Positions 31,915 to 42,177 of a stretch of 47,345 bases of DNA are shown here, piece by piece (the stretch's first letter is position 1; the number at the start of each line of letters is the position of its first letter). The position numbers were made by a program, and so were the translations under genes. The notes beneath the pieces were generated by a model. The model saw only the letters and a list, made by a program, of their open reading frames with translations, had not been told where the DNA came from and did not search any database. Source of the DNA: Chara braunii (taxonomy: Eukaryota; Streptophyta; Charophyceae; Charales; Characeae). Location: NCBI GenBank assembly GCA_003427395.1, contig BFEA01000301.1:1177523-1224867 (forward strand), written 5' to 3'.

Positions 31915-32104
31915 ACTACGCCATGTGTAGTTGGGTACAAGGGTTAAATCATCTGAAAGATGTATGAACTATCTATAAGGATTTTTGACTTGGGGATGGT
32001 GAGAGAACTTACTCCTTGTGGTTTGGCCTTGCATGTGACTAAGCAAGATTAATACTTAGTCTGAGTTTCAGTTTGACAGGAAGTTGCTTTAGAGGCTCGC
32101 CACG

Positions 32105-32540
32105 TGCTAGAGCGATAGGAGTTAGTTCAATTTCTGCATTTTTTGAGCTAATTTTATTTTACTTAGGTCAATTTCCACATTTTCTGGGATCATTTGTTAT
32201 ACTTGGCTTTGTATAAATTTTGGTAGGCTACTTTCTCTATGGGAAGCGCTGCCAAAATTTCTGCAAATCCAAGGAGTTAGTCAAATTTTGGCTTTTCAAA
32301 GTTCAACTTGTCTAAATTTTATACACGACTTAATAAAAATCTGAAAAGTCGCCTTTTCTAAAAGGAGTGTTGTCCAAATTTTTGCTAATTCAGGGAGTTA
32401 GACAAAATTTGACTTTGACAAGTCAAAGACTATTTCTGTTTTAATATTCCAGCTTATATAAATTATGAACAGACATTTTTCATACTGGAAGCGCTGCCGA
32501 AATTTCCTTAGTTTAAAGGAGTTATATTATATTTTGACAG
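32105..32540. repeat. Diverged repeat of about 121 bp (GGAAGCGCTGCC / GGAGTTAG family)
   Basis: GGAAGCGCTGCCRAAATTT occurs near 32242 and 32487, with a variant GGAGTGTTGTCCAAATTT near 32363. Each is followed 20-30 bases later by AAGGAGTTAG or GGGAGTTAG (32271, 32392, 32516). An earlier, weaker AGGAGTTAGTTCAATTT is near 32117. Spacings are 154, 121 and 124 bp. The region is AT-rich and non-coding. Confidence 0.65.
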
Positions 32541-32559
32541 GTGGCAATCCTGGAAAATC

Positions 32560-32860
32560 CACAGGGGCACCGCAAGGTGGGGGGTGAATGTCTCAAAGAG
32601 GGTAGGGGCGGAGTAGGGGGTTGCCTTATTCTGGGGCAGGGACCGTGTGTGGGTCAACATCAGTCCCTGGGGAGGTGGAAATGGGCAAGGGGCGGGGGGG
32701 CATGCTTTAGGTGGGAACTGCGTGCTCCTGGGGAAAGGGGGGGAGAGGATTGGTCCTACATTGGGGCCGAGGGAGAGTGGGTGACTCTCCTCGGTGGAGG
32801 CAATGTAGGGGTGAGGGGGAAGGGGGAGGGGGAGGGAGGGGCGATCTCTCTCTAAGAAAT
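32560..32860. other. G-rich tract with quadruplex-type runs
   Basis: The plus strand is strongly G-rich, with GGGG(G) runs throughout. The cleanest run set is at 32815-32840: GGGG, GGGGG, GGGGG, GGG and GGGG separated by one or two A or GA. Open frames on either strand reflect composition (Gly-rich or Pro-rich). Confidence 0.6.
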
Positions 32861-32993
32861 CTATCATCCAGTTTACTATAGCTTTCCATTTGGTTGCCTC
32901 TCGAGGAGGTTGTAGGAATAGGTGTCAACTGGCAAGCCATTTGTGATCTTGCGAGGGGTGGTTGAAAAGTCGGTGGCCCTCGAAGACCGATGT

Positions 32994-33665
32994 TGGAGCA
33001 ACGCTGGCCGGATCCGGAGCCAGGTGGCGCAACTCTGTGACCTAGCTTAGTGGGGGCGTGAGGCCTGGTAGAGAGCTCTGGGGGGCTGTGTGCGAGGGCA
33101 GTCCCAGTGGTCATCGGGGGTCGTAACTGGAGCAATGCTGGCCGGTGCGGGAGCAAGGTGGTACAACTCTGTAACCTAACCTGATGGGAGCATGAGGCGT
33201 GGAAGAGCTTCGTTTCGCGCTGAAATTAGCCATACTGGTGGGGGTCGTAGGTGGATTGAATAGGTTTCACCTATCTGATTTGTGATGGGGAGGCTTTTTG
33301 ACACACATATTCTATCAACTTGGTAAAGTCTGAAATGGAAAAAAGAAAAGGTCCGTTGTTCTTATGAATGTCTTAGGACTTCAGGGTTTCTTAGCAATCC
33401 ATCTTAGGCGGTTTCAATGTTGTTATACTCAGTGATCTGTCGTCGTTCGATGCCAGAATGGCGCTGGCCGGTGCGGGGTGTTGCCCTGTAACCTGCTAAT
33501 GCAGGAGCGTGAGGCCTGGTAGAGATATCTGGGGATGCTATGGGGTGGGCATACCAAGGGACGACCAAGGGTTGCTGCTGGGATGACGCTGGTCGGAGCT
33601 GGGGCGAGTTGTGTTGCCCTGTAACCCAGCAGGGTGGGGGCATGAGGCCTGGAAGAGCTCAGCAG
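32994..33665. repeat. Four copies of a GC-rich unit of about 85 bp, in two pairs
   Basis: Units at about 32994-33080, 33128-33212, 33455-33531 and 33581-33661 share GCTGGCCGG..., then CAACTCTGTRACC or TTGCCCTGTAACC, then GGGRGC(G/A)TGAGGC(C/G)TGG(T/A)AGAG. Spacing within the pairs is 134 and 125 bp; the pairs are about 330 bp apart. I do not recognise the family. Confidence 0.75.
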
Positions 33666-33984
33666 GGAGTAAGACGGTGTTGAGAAGTCTTAGAAGGGTT
33701 TGTCAGGGAACCTGAGGATAGTGAGAATTTGTAGGACCTCTGTAGCTGGTTATTGCATGAGTAATTCCCTAATAGGTCATTAGATACTCAGGATCCTCCC
33801 CATGTTTCTGAATCCCATCATGTTCACAGATTGTTCTCCGCCGAAGCTAGGTAATGGCCCCGGTATCTCAAAGGACCTCAAACAGCCTCAAATGTTCGCA
33901 ATGATCTGTATAATTCAATATGGTACGCTGGGCCTGGTTCCCAGCACGTGCTGCTCCCCACGAATAGACTCGAGCACTTGTTCA

Positions 33985-34188
33985 AAAAGAAAAAAGAAAA
34001 AAGAAAAAAGAAAAAAAGGGAAAAGAAAACACGGCACGGTAGTCCATGAAACGCCCAGTAGCTACCACGGACCGCGAAAACAAATTTAAAAAAAAAAAAA
34101 AAAGTGAATCAAAAACAAAAAAGAAAAAAAAGCGAAGAGAAGTAATGAAAAGCAAAGAAAAGCGAGCGGGTTGAGGGGAGATTCAAAC

Positions 34189-34245
<57 letters not shown>
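33985..34245. repeat. A-rich and (GA)n microsatellites abutting element C
   Basis: AAAAAAG units at 33985-34028, a run of about 18 A at 34085-34103, further AAAAG repeats, then (AG)n at about 34194-34244 running directly into the 5' LTR of C. Unique-looking DNA without a gene lies at 33666-33984. Confidence 0.85.
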
Positions 34246-34246
<1 letters not shown>

Positions 34247-35473
34247 GTTATTACATCTTCGACGCCACACGGGTCCTACCAGACCCGACTTAGGGCCAGA
34301 GGGACACAGCAGGGCCTAAAGGCCCGGACTTGGGGTACAGCAGGCGGTAAAGGCCTGAGTTTTGGACCAGACCCAACGGGCAGGCCCAAACGACATTACC
34401 GTTTGGGCCTGGCGGCGCTTTTGAGGCTGCCGCCCGCCGGTCTGATCTGAACTGTCGATCTTGACGGTTACGATCACGGCGAGACCTCGCAGCATTGAGG
34501 CTGGCCTCTTGGCCACCGGTACTTATACCGGTACCAGCCTCATTGTGAGGCATCGAGCACTGGGATGCTGCTGAAGCCCCAGTCGTTCGGTTCAGCAGAG
34601 CATCGTTAGCGCTGGCGCTATTCTTAGAGCAGGAGCGACGCAGCATCAGCGGCAGCAGCGCGAGTTAGCACAGCAGCAGCGGTGAGACAGGAGCGAGGCA
34701 GCAGACCTCAGCAGTACGGCGGCCATAGCCGCGACCTGCAGTCGGACTACAGCGAAGCAGGTACCCGGAGGCGAGGAGGTCTTCTCCTCCCTCCACGGCT
34801 ACCGGCTCTCCCCTCCTCATCTCCTCCTCTGCCATCTCTTCCTTCTTCTTCTTCTTCCTCTTCTCCTTCTTCAGACTTCATCTTCTTTTTCTTCAGACTG
34901 GATACTTGATACTAGTTGGACAGAGATCAGTGTTGGACTTCGGTGGTAAGAGGCTGTGGTACTTACCGGGTTCGAGACTTGGAGATTGTTGGGGATGATA
35001 CTCGGCTGTATCACAGATTGGACACCGGTTACATTAGGACTCTGCATCTCCGACATTCGTGACTTATTGTCCGCGACATTTCATCTTGTTCGATGACATT
35101 TTGGATTACTATATCGGTGACCTGCTGGTTTTCTATCTCGGTGACATTTGGTGCTACCTACATCTCCCACCTCCTTCGTCTCTCCTCCCACCTCTCATCT
35201 GTGTATGTGTGTACGGGATCAGGGGATCGTCTATGCTTCGCCCAGACCCCACCATCTCACGATTGTTTGTGTGTGGAGTGATATTTGTGTGAGTCAGTCT
35301 ATGTGAGTTATCAGACTTCAGTTGCATACATGCTCATCCTGTGTTGATATCTGTGTGAGTCGGTCTATGTGAGTCAGTCCATTGTCAGACTTCCGCTGCA
35401 TACATGCTCATCCTATATTGGTTGATCTTTGGTTCTGCCCCATACTCGTTGAAGTCTTCACGAGTATGCAACA
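34246..35473 (+). repeat. 5' LTR of element C
   Basis: TGTTATTACATCTTCGACGCC ... GTATGCAACA, homologous over its whole length to 42178-43430. Landmarks are the palindromic CCGGTACTTATACCGG near 34516-34531, a CAG-rich stretch at 34640-34690, a CTTCTT tract at 34840-34900 and a GT-rich stretch near 35205. The mismatch rate to the 3' LTR looks low (a few percent by eye, plus indels), so C is younger than A. Confidence 0.9.
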
Positions 35474-35477
35474 GTTT

Positions 35478-35492
35478 TGGTATCGGAGCAGA
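35478..35492 (+). promoter_or_regulatory. Primer-binding site of element C
   Basis: TGGTATCGGAGCAGA begins four bases after the LTR end. It has the same core as the PBS of A and B and resembles the initiator-Met tRNA complement. Confidence 0.8.
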
Positions 35493-35516
35493 CCAAACGA
35501 TGGATCTGCGCACCAG

Positions 35517-36471
35517 GTAAGTCTGATTTAGGTATAGATTGTTCTTCGTTCTTCCAAATCAGCTCTGTATTCCTATCGAGATTCAAAGTTAAATTTTTTT
35601 TTTTCTTTTTCGGTATTCTGTTTAAATCGTCATTTCGTTTCAATTCCGTATTTGGACTTTCACTTCCGATTTCTGTTTTCATCCGGTATGCTGTTTATTT
35701 CGAACTCTGATTCAGTGTATTCTGAGTAATCCGACATTTTGTTTTCATTCGGATTTCTGATTTTCATTCGTGATTAGGTTTAAATCAGTACTCTGTTTAA
35801 TTCGGATTTCGTTTTCTTTCATTCGGTATTCCGTTTTGTTATTCGGCATTCTGATTTTAATCCTGTATTTTCTTTTTCTAAATCACTATTTCCGTTTTAT
35901 TGCGGTAGTAGGACTTAGGGTTACGATCAATTCGGATTTTGATCAAGTTGGGAAATTTGATTGTTTTGGAGCCGTAAAACCGAAAATTCCGCGGAATCGC
36001 GGAAAATTAGGGTTGGGCTCGAAAATTTTCGAGCAATTTTTTTTCTTTCCCTAGTGTGAAAAACTTCGAAAACGGACACAGGCCTTTAAAAATCGGATTT
36101 TGCAGGTCGTAATTCCCAAAATTTTACATTTTTCGAAAATTCGAGTGTTTTCCTCCCAAATTTTCCGAGAATTTTTTTTGGCAAATTGTTCGAAAGTGTT
36201 TCCCCAAAATCGCAACTTACGGGAAGTTCACTATTCAACGGTGAACTCCCGGACTGAAGATGATCTCAACGGATACCTAATCTTGCCATCACTTAAAAAT
36301 TCGTTCACTATCATTATCACATTATTGTTTTATTGATTGTCATTAAGAATTATTAATTTGTTATTAATCATTAATTAAACTTCATTGATTATTAATTCGT
36401 TATTATTTTCTTATTACGATTTTTTAAGTTGTTTTCCAGGGGAAGTTTATCTTTTTTTTCTGTTTGATTAG
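35517..36471 (+). other. Probable intron in the leader of element C
   Basis: A consensus donor (ACCAG|GTAAGT, 35512-35522) follows a short ATG-initiated exon (ATG 35500). A consensus acceptor (CTTTTTTTTCTGTTTGATTAG|GT) ends at 36471; an alternative acceptor, TTTTCCAG, ends at 36439. The 955 bp between are T-rich with degenerate ATTCGG(T)ATTCTGTTT repeats at 35600-35900, typical plant-like intron composition. Splicing is inferred from the sites alone. Confidence 0.5.
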
Positions 36472-36605
36472 GTGTCTAAGTCCATCCTTGGGACATGGAC
36501 TATACGCGAATTGTTTGATCTGTTCTACCCCTGTACCCACCCTCCCTACCCTCCCCGTACTCAGTGACCACCGGGACTTCTCAAGTACCACATCAGCTCA
36601 GGCTG

Positions 36606-38409
36606 ATGTCGACGGAACAGGACACCGGGGCACTGCCACGACGCAGTGCCAAGATCCAAGTTCGCAACCGTTCTGTGGTACCTCCACGGCCGAAGTATCA
36701 GCAACAGCGACAGCAAGCGGACGACTCCAGCGGCATCAAGTACAGCTACGGCAAAACCAGTTACCACCGGGGTTGTTCCCGCATGTCCGGTCCAAGGGGC
36801 CAGTGAGCCGTTGTCGGCTTACCTTCAGCGGGTACAGGCATTTACGGATGTCGTAGCTACTGCAAAGGCACAGCAGGAGGCAGCAGAGGCGGAACGTCAT
36901 CGGCTGGCCAATGAGGTGGCAGCCCAAGCTCAGCGGACTGCTGAGGTTGACATCATAGTGCGAGACAAACGGAACGCCATCAACATGGAGTCCTTGTCTC
37001 AGAATGAGAGTCGCTGGATGACACTGCACCAAGGCATGCTTTTTGTGCCTTCGGATACGCAGGCGGATACGCAGGCGGATCCGACACTGACGGAGGAAGA
37101 AATGAGTAACCTGGCAGACCTGATGTTGAACGTGATGCGGGCGGTAATGTGGACCAATACGATGTTAACTGTGCAGATACACGAGGGCAGACAGCTGCGA
37201 CATACTCAGCAGAAAGATGCTGCAGCCTTAACAGTCGCTGTTCGCGCTGCCGCCACACATCAGCAACAACAGCAACAGTTGTTGAGCACCACCACCGCAC
37301 GCGTCAACAGCATCGAGGCTAAGGCCTCAGCAGCGCCAAGCTGCACGACTGACACGGCGGAACAACTCAACGAGCACATCGACCATGTCGTCAGTTCAAT
37401 CGGCGAACTAAGTGATTTCACCAGTCCGGCTACAATCAGCTGCACGGTGGCCGCCATAAAGACGGACATCACCAAGCTGCAGTCGCAACCGGCCGCAGCT
37501 GCGAAGGTATACAAGATGCCACACTTCAACATCGGCAAGTTCGAGGACTACAACAAGACCGACGCTTTGACCTGGTGGCAAGCCTTCCTCACGGAAGCGT
37601 CCCGCCACAAGGTCCCTGCCGAAGACATGATGAAGGCAATATACCTCCAACTCATTGGAGGTGAACAAGCGTGGATGAACCACCTCGCAGTCAACAAGAA
37701 GACCACTATCGTCGAGCTACACAAACACCTCACGTGGGAGGAGTTTGAACAGTTGTGGTTCACTCCATTCGTGGTCCGCAACGTTGTGAAGGCGGCCCAT
37801 GAACGAGATCTACACATGCTCACAAGGAAGCATGCCAACTCGAGACTGGACAATCAAGTGGCAAAGATAGTGACCACGCCAGGCTTCGATTTGAGCTTTA
37901 CAAACCAATGATCCGAGTTCTTCTCGCGATCGTGCGCAGGAGTGCGAACCACACTCGGCAATGAGTACGATTACGCCTCATTCCAGGCCATTATGGATCG
38001 TGCGAACCAGGTCATCCAAATGGACGACAAGGCCGCCAACGAAAAGCAGTCCCAGCCGCACTATGTGGCTAAGCAGGGCTATCAACGACCGACACATAAC
38101 AATGTCGTGATTCCTGATGAATCAGTCGATCTCCACGCTGCAGCAGCATCCTCGGGTGATGGAGGAATTCTTGCAGCGCTCCCGCCAAAGCGTCCCAAGA
38201 GAGTTCGGAAGAACAAGACGACTGACGCGACGACATCGGCGGGAACTGGGCAGCAACCATGGACGGCATACAAGATAACCAAGGAAGTATATGACCTTCG
38301 TCAACGGTACGGATATTGCCTTTGGTGCAATGGTGTCACTCACTTGACAGCACAATGCCCCGAAAAGGGCAAGGCACGTGTACCCCGTCCAGCGAACTCG
38401 GGAAACTGA
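36606..38409 (+). pseudogene. gag: gag of element C, with frameshift and one stop
   Basis: ATG 36606 opens a frame (STEQDTGALPRRSAKIQVRN) that must shift near 36.7-36.8 kb into the main frame, which is open to TGA 37909. That frame has a helical Gln/Ala/Glu-rich region with a 12-bp repeat (DTQADTQAD), a HQQQQQQ run, and the capsid part: MPHFNIGKFEDYNKTDALTW, AFLTEASRHKVPAEDMMKAI. After the stop the same frame continues to TGA 38407 with an intact zinc knuckle, CLWCNGVTHLTAQC (CX2CX4HX4C). The product would form the particle and bind RNA. One frameshift and one nonsense codon separate it from a working gene. The main frame has no ATG of its own upstream of 36985. Confidence 0.8.
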
Positions 38410-39256
38410 GTTGCGCAAGGAGAGAGGCGACATCTCTCCTCACTCCGCCGGAACCGGTTGCCTTGCTAGCAATCGATGTCACTACCGGGGAGCATGCGTT
38501 AGTCGCTGATTCTCATGCTACGTATGAGGATTATGCCGCCCAGCTGGTACCACCACTAGACCAACCGAGCCACGTGCACTTAGATTGCGTATGCGCAACC
38601 TGTACACCGTTGGCAAGTGATTCGGTCAGCTCGCCACTGATTTCCGAGGACTCGACGGCGTGGTCAAGACTTGAGGAGCTTGACCCGCTCACGAGAGAGG
38701 ACTTCGCTTGGAGCCCTCTACCCTCAACCGAACCTTGCCAAGGCCGCATTGCAACGCCTTGATGGCAAATCTACGCTCCTATTTGCACGCTACAGTACCA
38801 GCTCCATTGACGAACGACCGAGTAACGGTTGTCGATCTCCGCTCCTATCTTGCGAAGATTGACCGCGGGTACGCCACCCAAAGGTACGCCGAAACCGACG
38901 CGCCTTTGCTCTATATCCGCATTCGAATCGGAAAGGCAACTTGTAGCGCCTTGATTGATTGCGGAGCATCTCGCTACTTCATGAGCCAAGCCTTTATGGC
39001 CCACGTCGGCCTTGGCCTGCGCATTCGAAGGAAGACGCAACCCACACAAGCTACACTCGCGCACGGCCGTACGCAAAAGTAAATTGATCGATGCGTCGAC
39101 GGCATTCCGGTATACTTTGCGCCACTTGCGTGCGACCCGGTGTCTTTTGACATCCTCGACACCAAGTTCGACATGATTCTAGGCATGTCTTGGTTGCGTA
39201 GTGCCGATCATCCAGTGAACTTCCACGACCGGAACATTCACATCCGTTATCGGAAC
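38410..39256 (+). pseudogene. Protease region of element C
   Basis: After gag the frame shifts (38410-38760: an acidic linker without known motif). It then shifts again into the frame running from 38708, with PLLYIRIRIGKATCSALIDCGASRYFMSQAFM, the retropepsin active-site segment with DCGAS in place of the usual D[ST]GA[ST]. TAA 39080 interrupts it. The same frame then gives FDILDTKFDMILGMSWLRSAD, the C-terminal ILGMxWL motif. The active-site Asp and Gly remain. Confidence 0.75.
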
Positions 39257-40330
39257 GAAGTGTTAGTCCCATGTACGATCGCGACCCCTCACACTTCGAT
39301 TGCTTGTCACGTTGTTTCCGTTGCGAGAATTCGCGACGCCATAGCTCGGAATGACGTCGAGGAGATGGGCCTTGTATTCTTGCATGCTCTCCCCTCGCCG
39401 GACGGACCAGCCGCGTCACCGCCGGACCCACGCATTTCTCACCTCTTGGACGAGTATAGAGACGACTTCGAGGCTCCCACCGNAACGGTTCCGGATCGGC
39501 CCATACGTCACGGGATCACTCTCGAGGCTGGCGTCGGCCCTCCGCGTGGATGTATCTACCACATGAGCGAAGAGGAACTCGAGGTGCTTCGCGCACAACT
39601 CGATGACCTTCTCGACGAGGGCTAGATTCGCCCTAGTTGTTCACCCTACGGTGCCCCTGTTCTCTTCGTCTGGAAGAAGAACAAAGATCTACGGTTATGC
39701 ATCGATTATCGCAAACTTAACGCACAAACCGTAAAGTACGTCGGCCCTCTCCCTCGGATTGATGATCTCCTTGAGCAGTTAGGCGGCGCCACATACTTCT
39801 CGAAGTTGGACTTGAAGTCGAGTTACCACCAGATCGAAATCCAGCCTCAAGATCGGTACAAAACCGCGTTCAAGACGCGATACGGGCATTTCCAGTGCGT
39901 TGTCATGCCATTTGGCCTCACCAATGCCCCCGCGACTTTCCAAGCAGCAATGACGACTGAGTTTCGTGACGTGCTCGATTGCAGCGTCCTCATCTACCTC
40001 AATGACATCTTGGTTTATAGTAGGACGTTGGACGAGCATATCGTACACCTTCGCGTTATTTTGGAACATTTGCGTCTGGCCAAGTACAAAGCGAACCTCG
40101 ACAAGTGCGAGTTCGCCAAGCAGGAGCTTGAGTACTTGGGTCACTATGTCACGCCGAAAGGAATTTGTCCCTTAGCGGACAAGATCCAAGCCATCGTGGA
40201 TTGGCCGGAACCCCTTGCACGACGGATGTACGCTCTTTCATGGGTTTGGCTGGATATTCTCAACAATTTGTCGAGTCATACTCGAAAGTGGCCGTTTCTC
40301 CCAAAAGGTGTCTCTCGTCAACACTCTAGA
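39257..40330 (+). pseudogene. pol: Reverse transcriptase of element C with YLND in place of YLDD
   Basis: One frame runs from the protease through the connector (HLLDEYRDDFEAPT) to RT, broken only by TAG 39623. That stop stands where related elements have Trp in GWIRPS, consistent with TGG to TAG. RT motifs: CSPYGAPVLFV, LCIDYRKLNAQT, YFSKLDLKSSYHQIEI, MPFGLTNAPATFQ, and IYLNDILVYS at about 39994-40014. The catalytic YxDD has its first Asp changed to Asn (AAT at 40001). After LGHYVTPKGICPLADKIQ the frame degenerates at about 40210. A base is unknown at 39483. Predicted inactive. Confidence 0.85.
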
Positions 40331-42155
40331 CGACGCTAGGAAGAAAGAGTTACTTGCGTTCGTCACCGTTCTCAAACGGTGGCGCCACTTTCTTCTCGGT
40401 CATCGGCGTTTTAAATGGAATACGGACAACAATCCGTTGACCTTTTACAAAACGCAGGATACGGTCACTAGCACAATCGGTCGATGGATGTATTACATTG
40501 ACCAATTCGACTTTGACCCGTGCCACATTCCCGGTCCCGCTAATCGAGCTGCGGACGCCCTCTCACGACGGCCCGACTCTTTTGCCATTGTGACCACGGC
40601 ATTCGACCTCGATGAGGATCTGCAGCCGCATTTCGTCAAAGGGTACAAGTCCGATCCGACTTACTCCACGCTTCACGCAAAGCTTTCATCGGATCACCCG
40701 CCGGCTAGCCATTATCGGATTTTCGACGGGTTCCTTCTCCTTCACACGAGAGGAAAGGACTTGTTAGTTGTGCTCCAAGACCGCATCTTACGGACTCGCC
40801 TTCTCGGCGAATTCCATGACGCACGGCTTTCGACACATCTCGGCGTGAACCACACATTAGCACGCCTCCGCCAGCGTTTTCACTGGCCCGACGTCCTTCA
40901 TGACGTCACAAGGTACATTGAGTCATGTGCAGTTTGCCACCGTAACAAGGGTCGATCTCGAGTCCCCTTCGGCAAACTGAAACGGTTGCCGATTCCTCGA
41001 GCACCGCACCTCTCCATTGCTACGGACGTGACAGGCCCGTTTCCCCGCGATCGCCACGGCCATGACGGTATTCTCACGGTCGTTGACCGTTTGAGCAAGT
41101 ATGCTCGCTTTCTTCCGTGCAAGTATCATGCTGCAGCACCTGAGCTCGCACGACTCTTGCACACCGGTCGGATTACCAACCAGGGTGTTCCGGAAGACAT
41201 AGTGAGCGACCGAGATACTCGCTTCATGTCAGCCTTTTGGACTTCCCTTATGGCTGAGTCCGACATGACAATGAAGCCGAGCTCGGCTCGACACCCGCAG
41301 ACGGATGGTCAGACGGAGCGAGCACACCAGACCGCTCAGATAATGTTGCGTACGCTCATCCGTCCCGACGAGAAAGATTGGGTTGACCCCCTTCCCGACA
41401 TTGAGTTCGCCTACAACACTTCGGTGCACCCGGCGATTTGCGTCACACCATTCGAGCTACATCATGGTGGAGAGAAAGCACGGATCTTCGCTGATCTCCT
41501 TCTGCCACAGGCCGCCGACATAGACGTCCCTTGCTCTCCCGCTTCCGTTCCGAAGTACTGGGACTTGCTGATCAAAGCCCGTGCGAATATGCAAAAGGCT
41601 CAAATCCGCATGCAACAGCAAGCTAACCGACGTCGACTTCCATGTCCTTTCCGCGAGGGCGACCTTGTTTGGGTCCTCTCCGAGGAATTTGCGCTCGAGC
41701 AGGATGTTTCACGCAAACTCCTTCCGAAATGGTTCGGACCATGGGAAGTCACTTCTGCCGTTGGAGACGACCCCACAGGTCCTTCCTTTGTGGTCAACCT
41801 TCCTCCGCACCTTACAGTGCACCGGGTCTTCCACACGTTGAAGCTGGCCATCTACACGCCACCTTCCGCCGACGAGTCTCCCGGCCGTCGATCACAGGAT
41901 CCGCCTTCTATGGACAGACATCAGGAAGTGGACCGAGTCATCACGCATTGCAAGTATGGCAATAAGCCAATGCAGTTCAAAGTCACATTCAAGCAATGTG
42001 CGCCTGACGACACTCGGTGGATCTCTAGTGCAGATTTGCAGACTTCTGCACCCCTTATCTTCGCCGACTATGAGAAGCGACGCCTTGCCAAGGAAGCAGC
42101 TCGTCCCGCCCGACCCACCCCAGTATCGGACAGACAACTACGCCCTCGCAGGTAG
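40210..42155 (+). CDS. RNase H remnant plus integrase and chromodomain-like tail of element C
   Basis: An open frame of about 640 codons to TAG 42153. No proper ATG opens it; it is the tail of pol in a shifted frame. The RNase H part is shortened: LDDARKKELLAFVTVLKRWRHFL and FKWNTDNNPLTF are present, but the DAS-containing first strand is missing. Integrase looks complete: EFHDARLSTHLGVNHT ... SCAVCHRN (HHCC), catalytic D in IATDVTGPF, D in VSDRDTRFMS and E in DGQTERAHQ. The SH3-like part is CPFREGDLVWVLSEEF. The tail near 41935 (VDRVITHCKYGNKPMQFKV ... DDTRWIS) resembles a chromodomain, which in chromoviruses guides insertion into heterochromatin. This is the best preserved coding module in the window. 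Confidence 0.8.
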
Positions 42156-42166
42156 CTCCGTCTTTT

Positions 42167-42177
42167 AAGAGGGGGAG
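42167..42177 (+). other. Polypurine tract of element C
   Basis: AAGAGGGGGAG immediately precedes TGTGTTACATC, the first bases of the 3' LTR. Confidence 0.8.

Noticed and set aside
34316-34646. Minus-strand frames in the LTRs of C (also at 42221-42538)
   Set aside because: The frame is shared only because the two LTRs are copies of each other. There is no domain, and the LTR has its own structural explanation.
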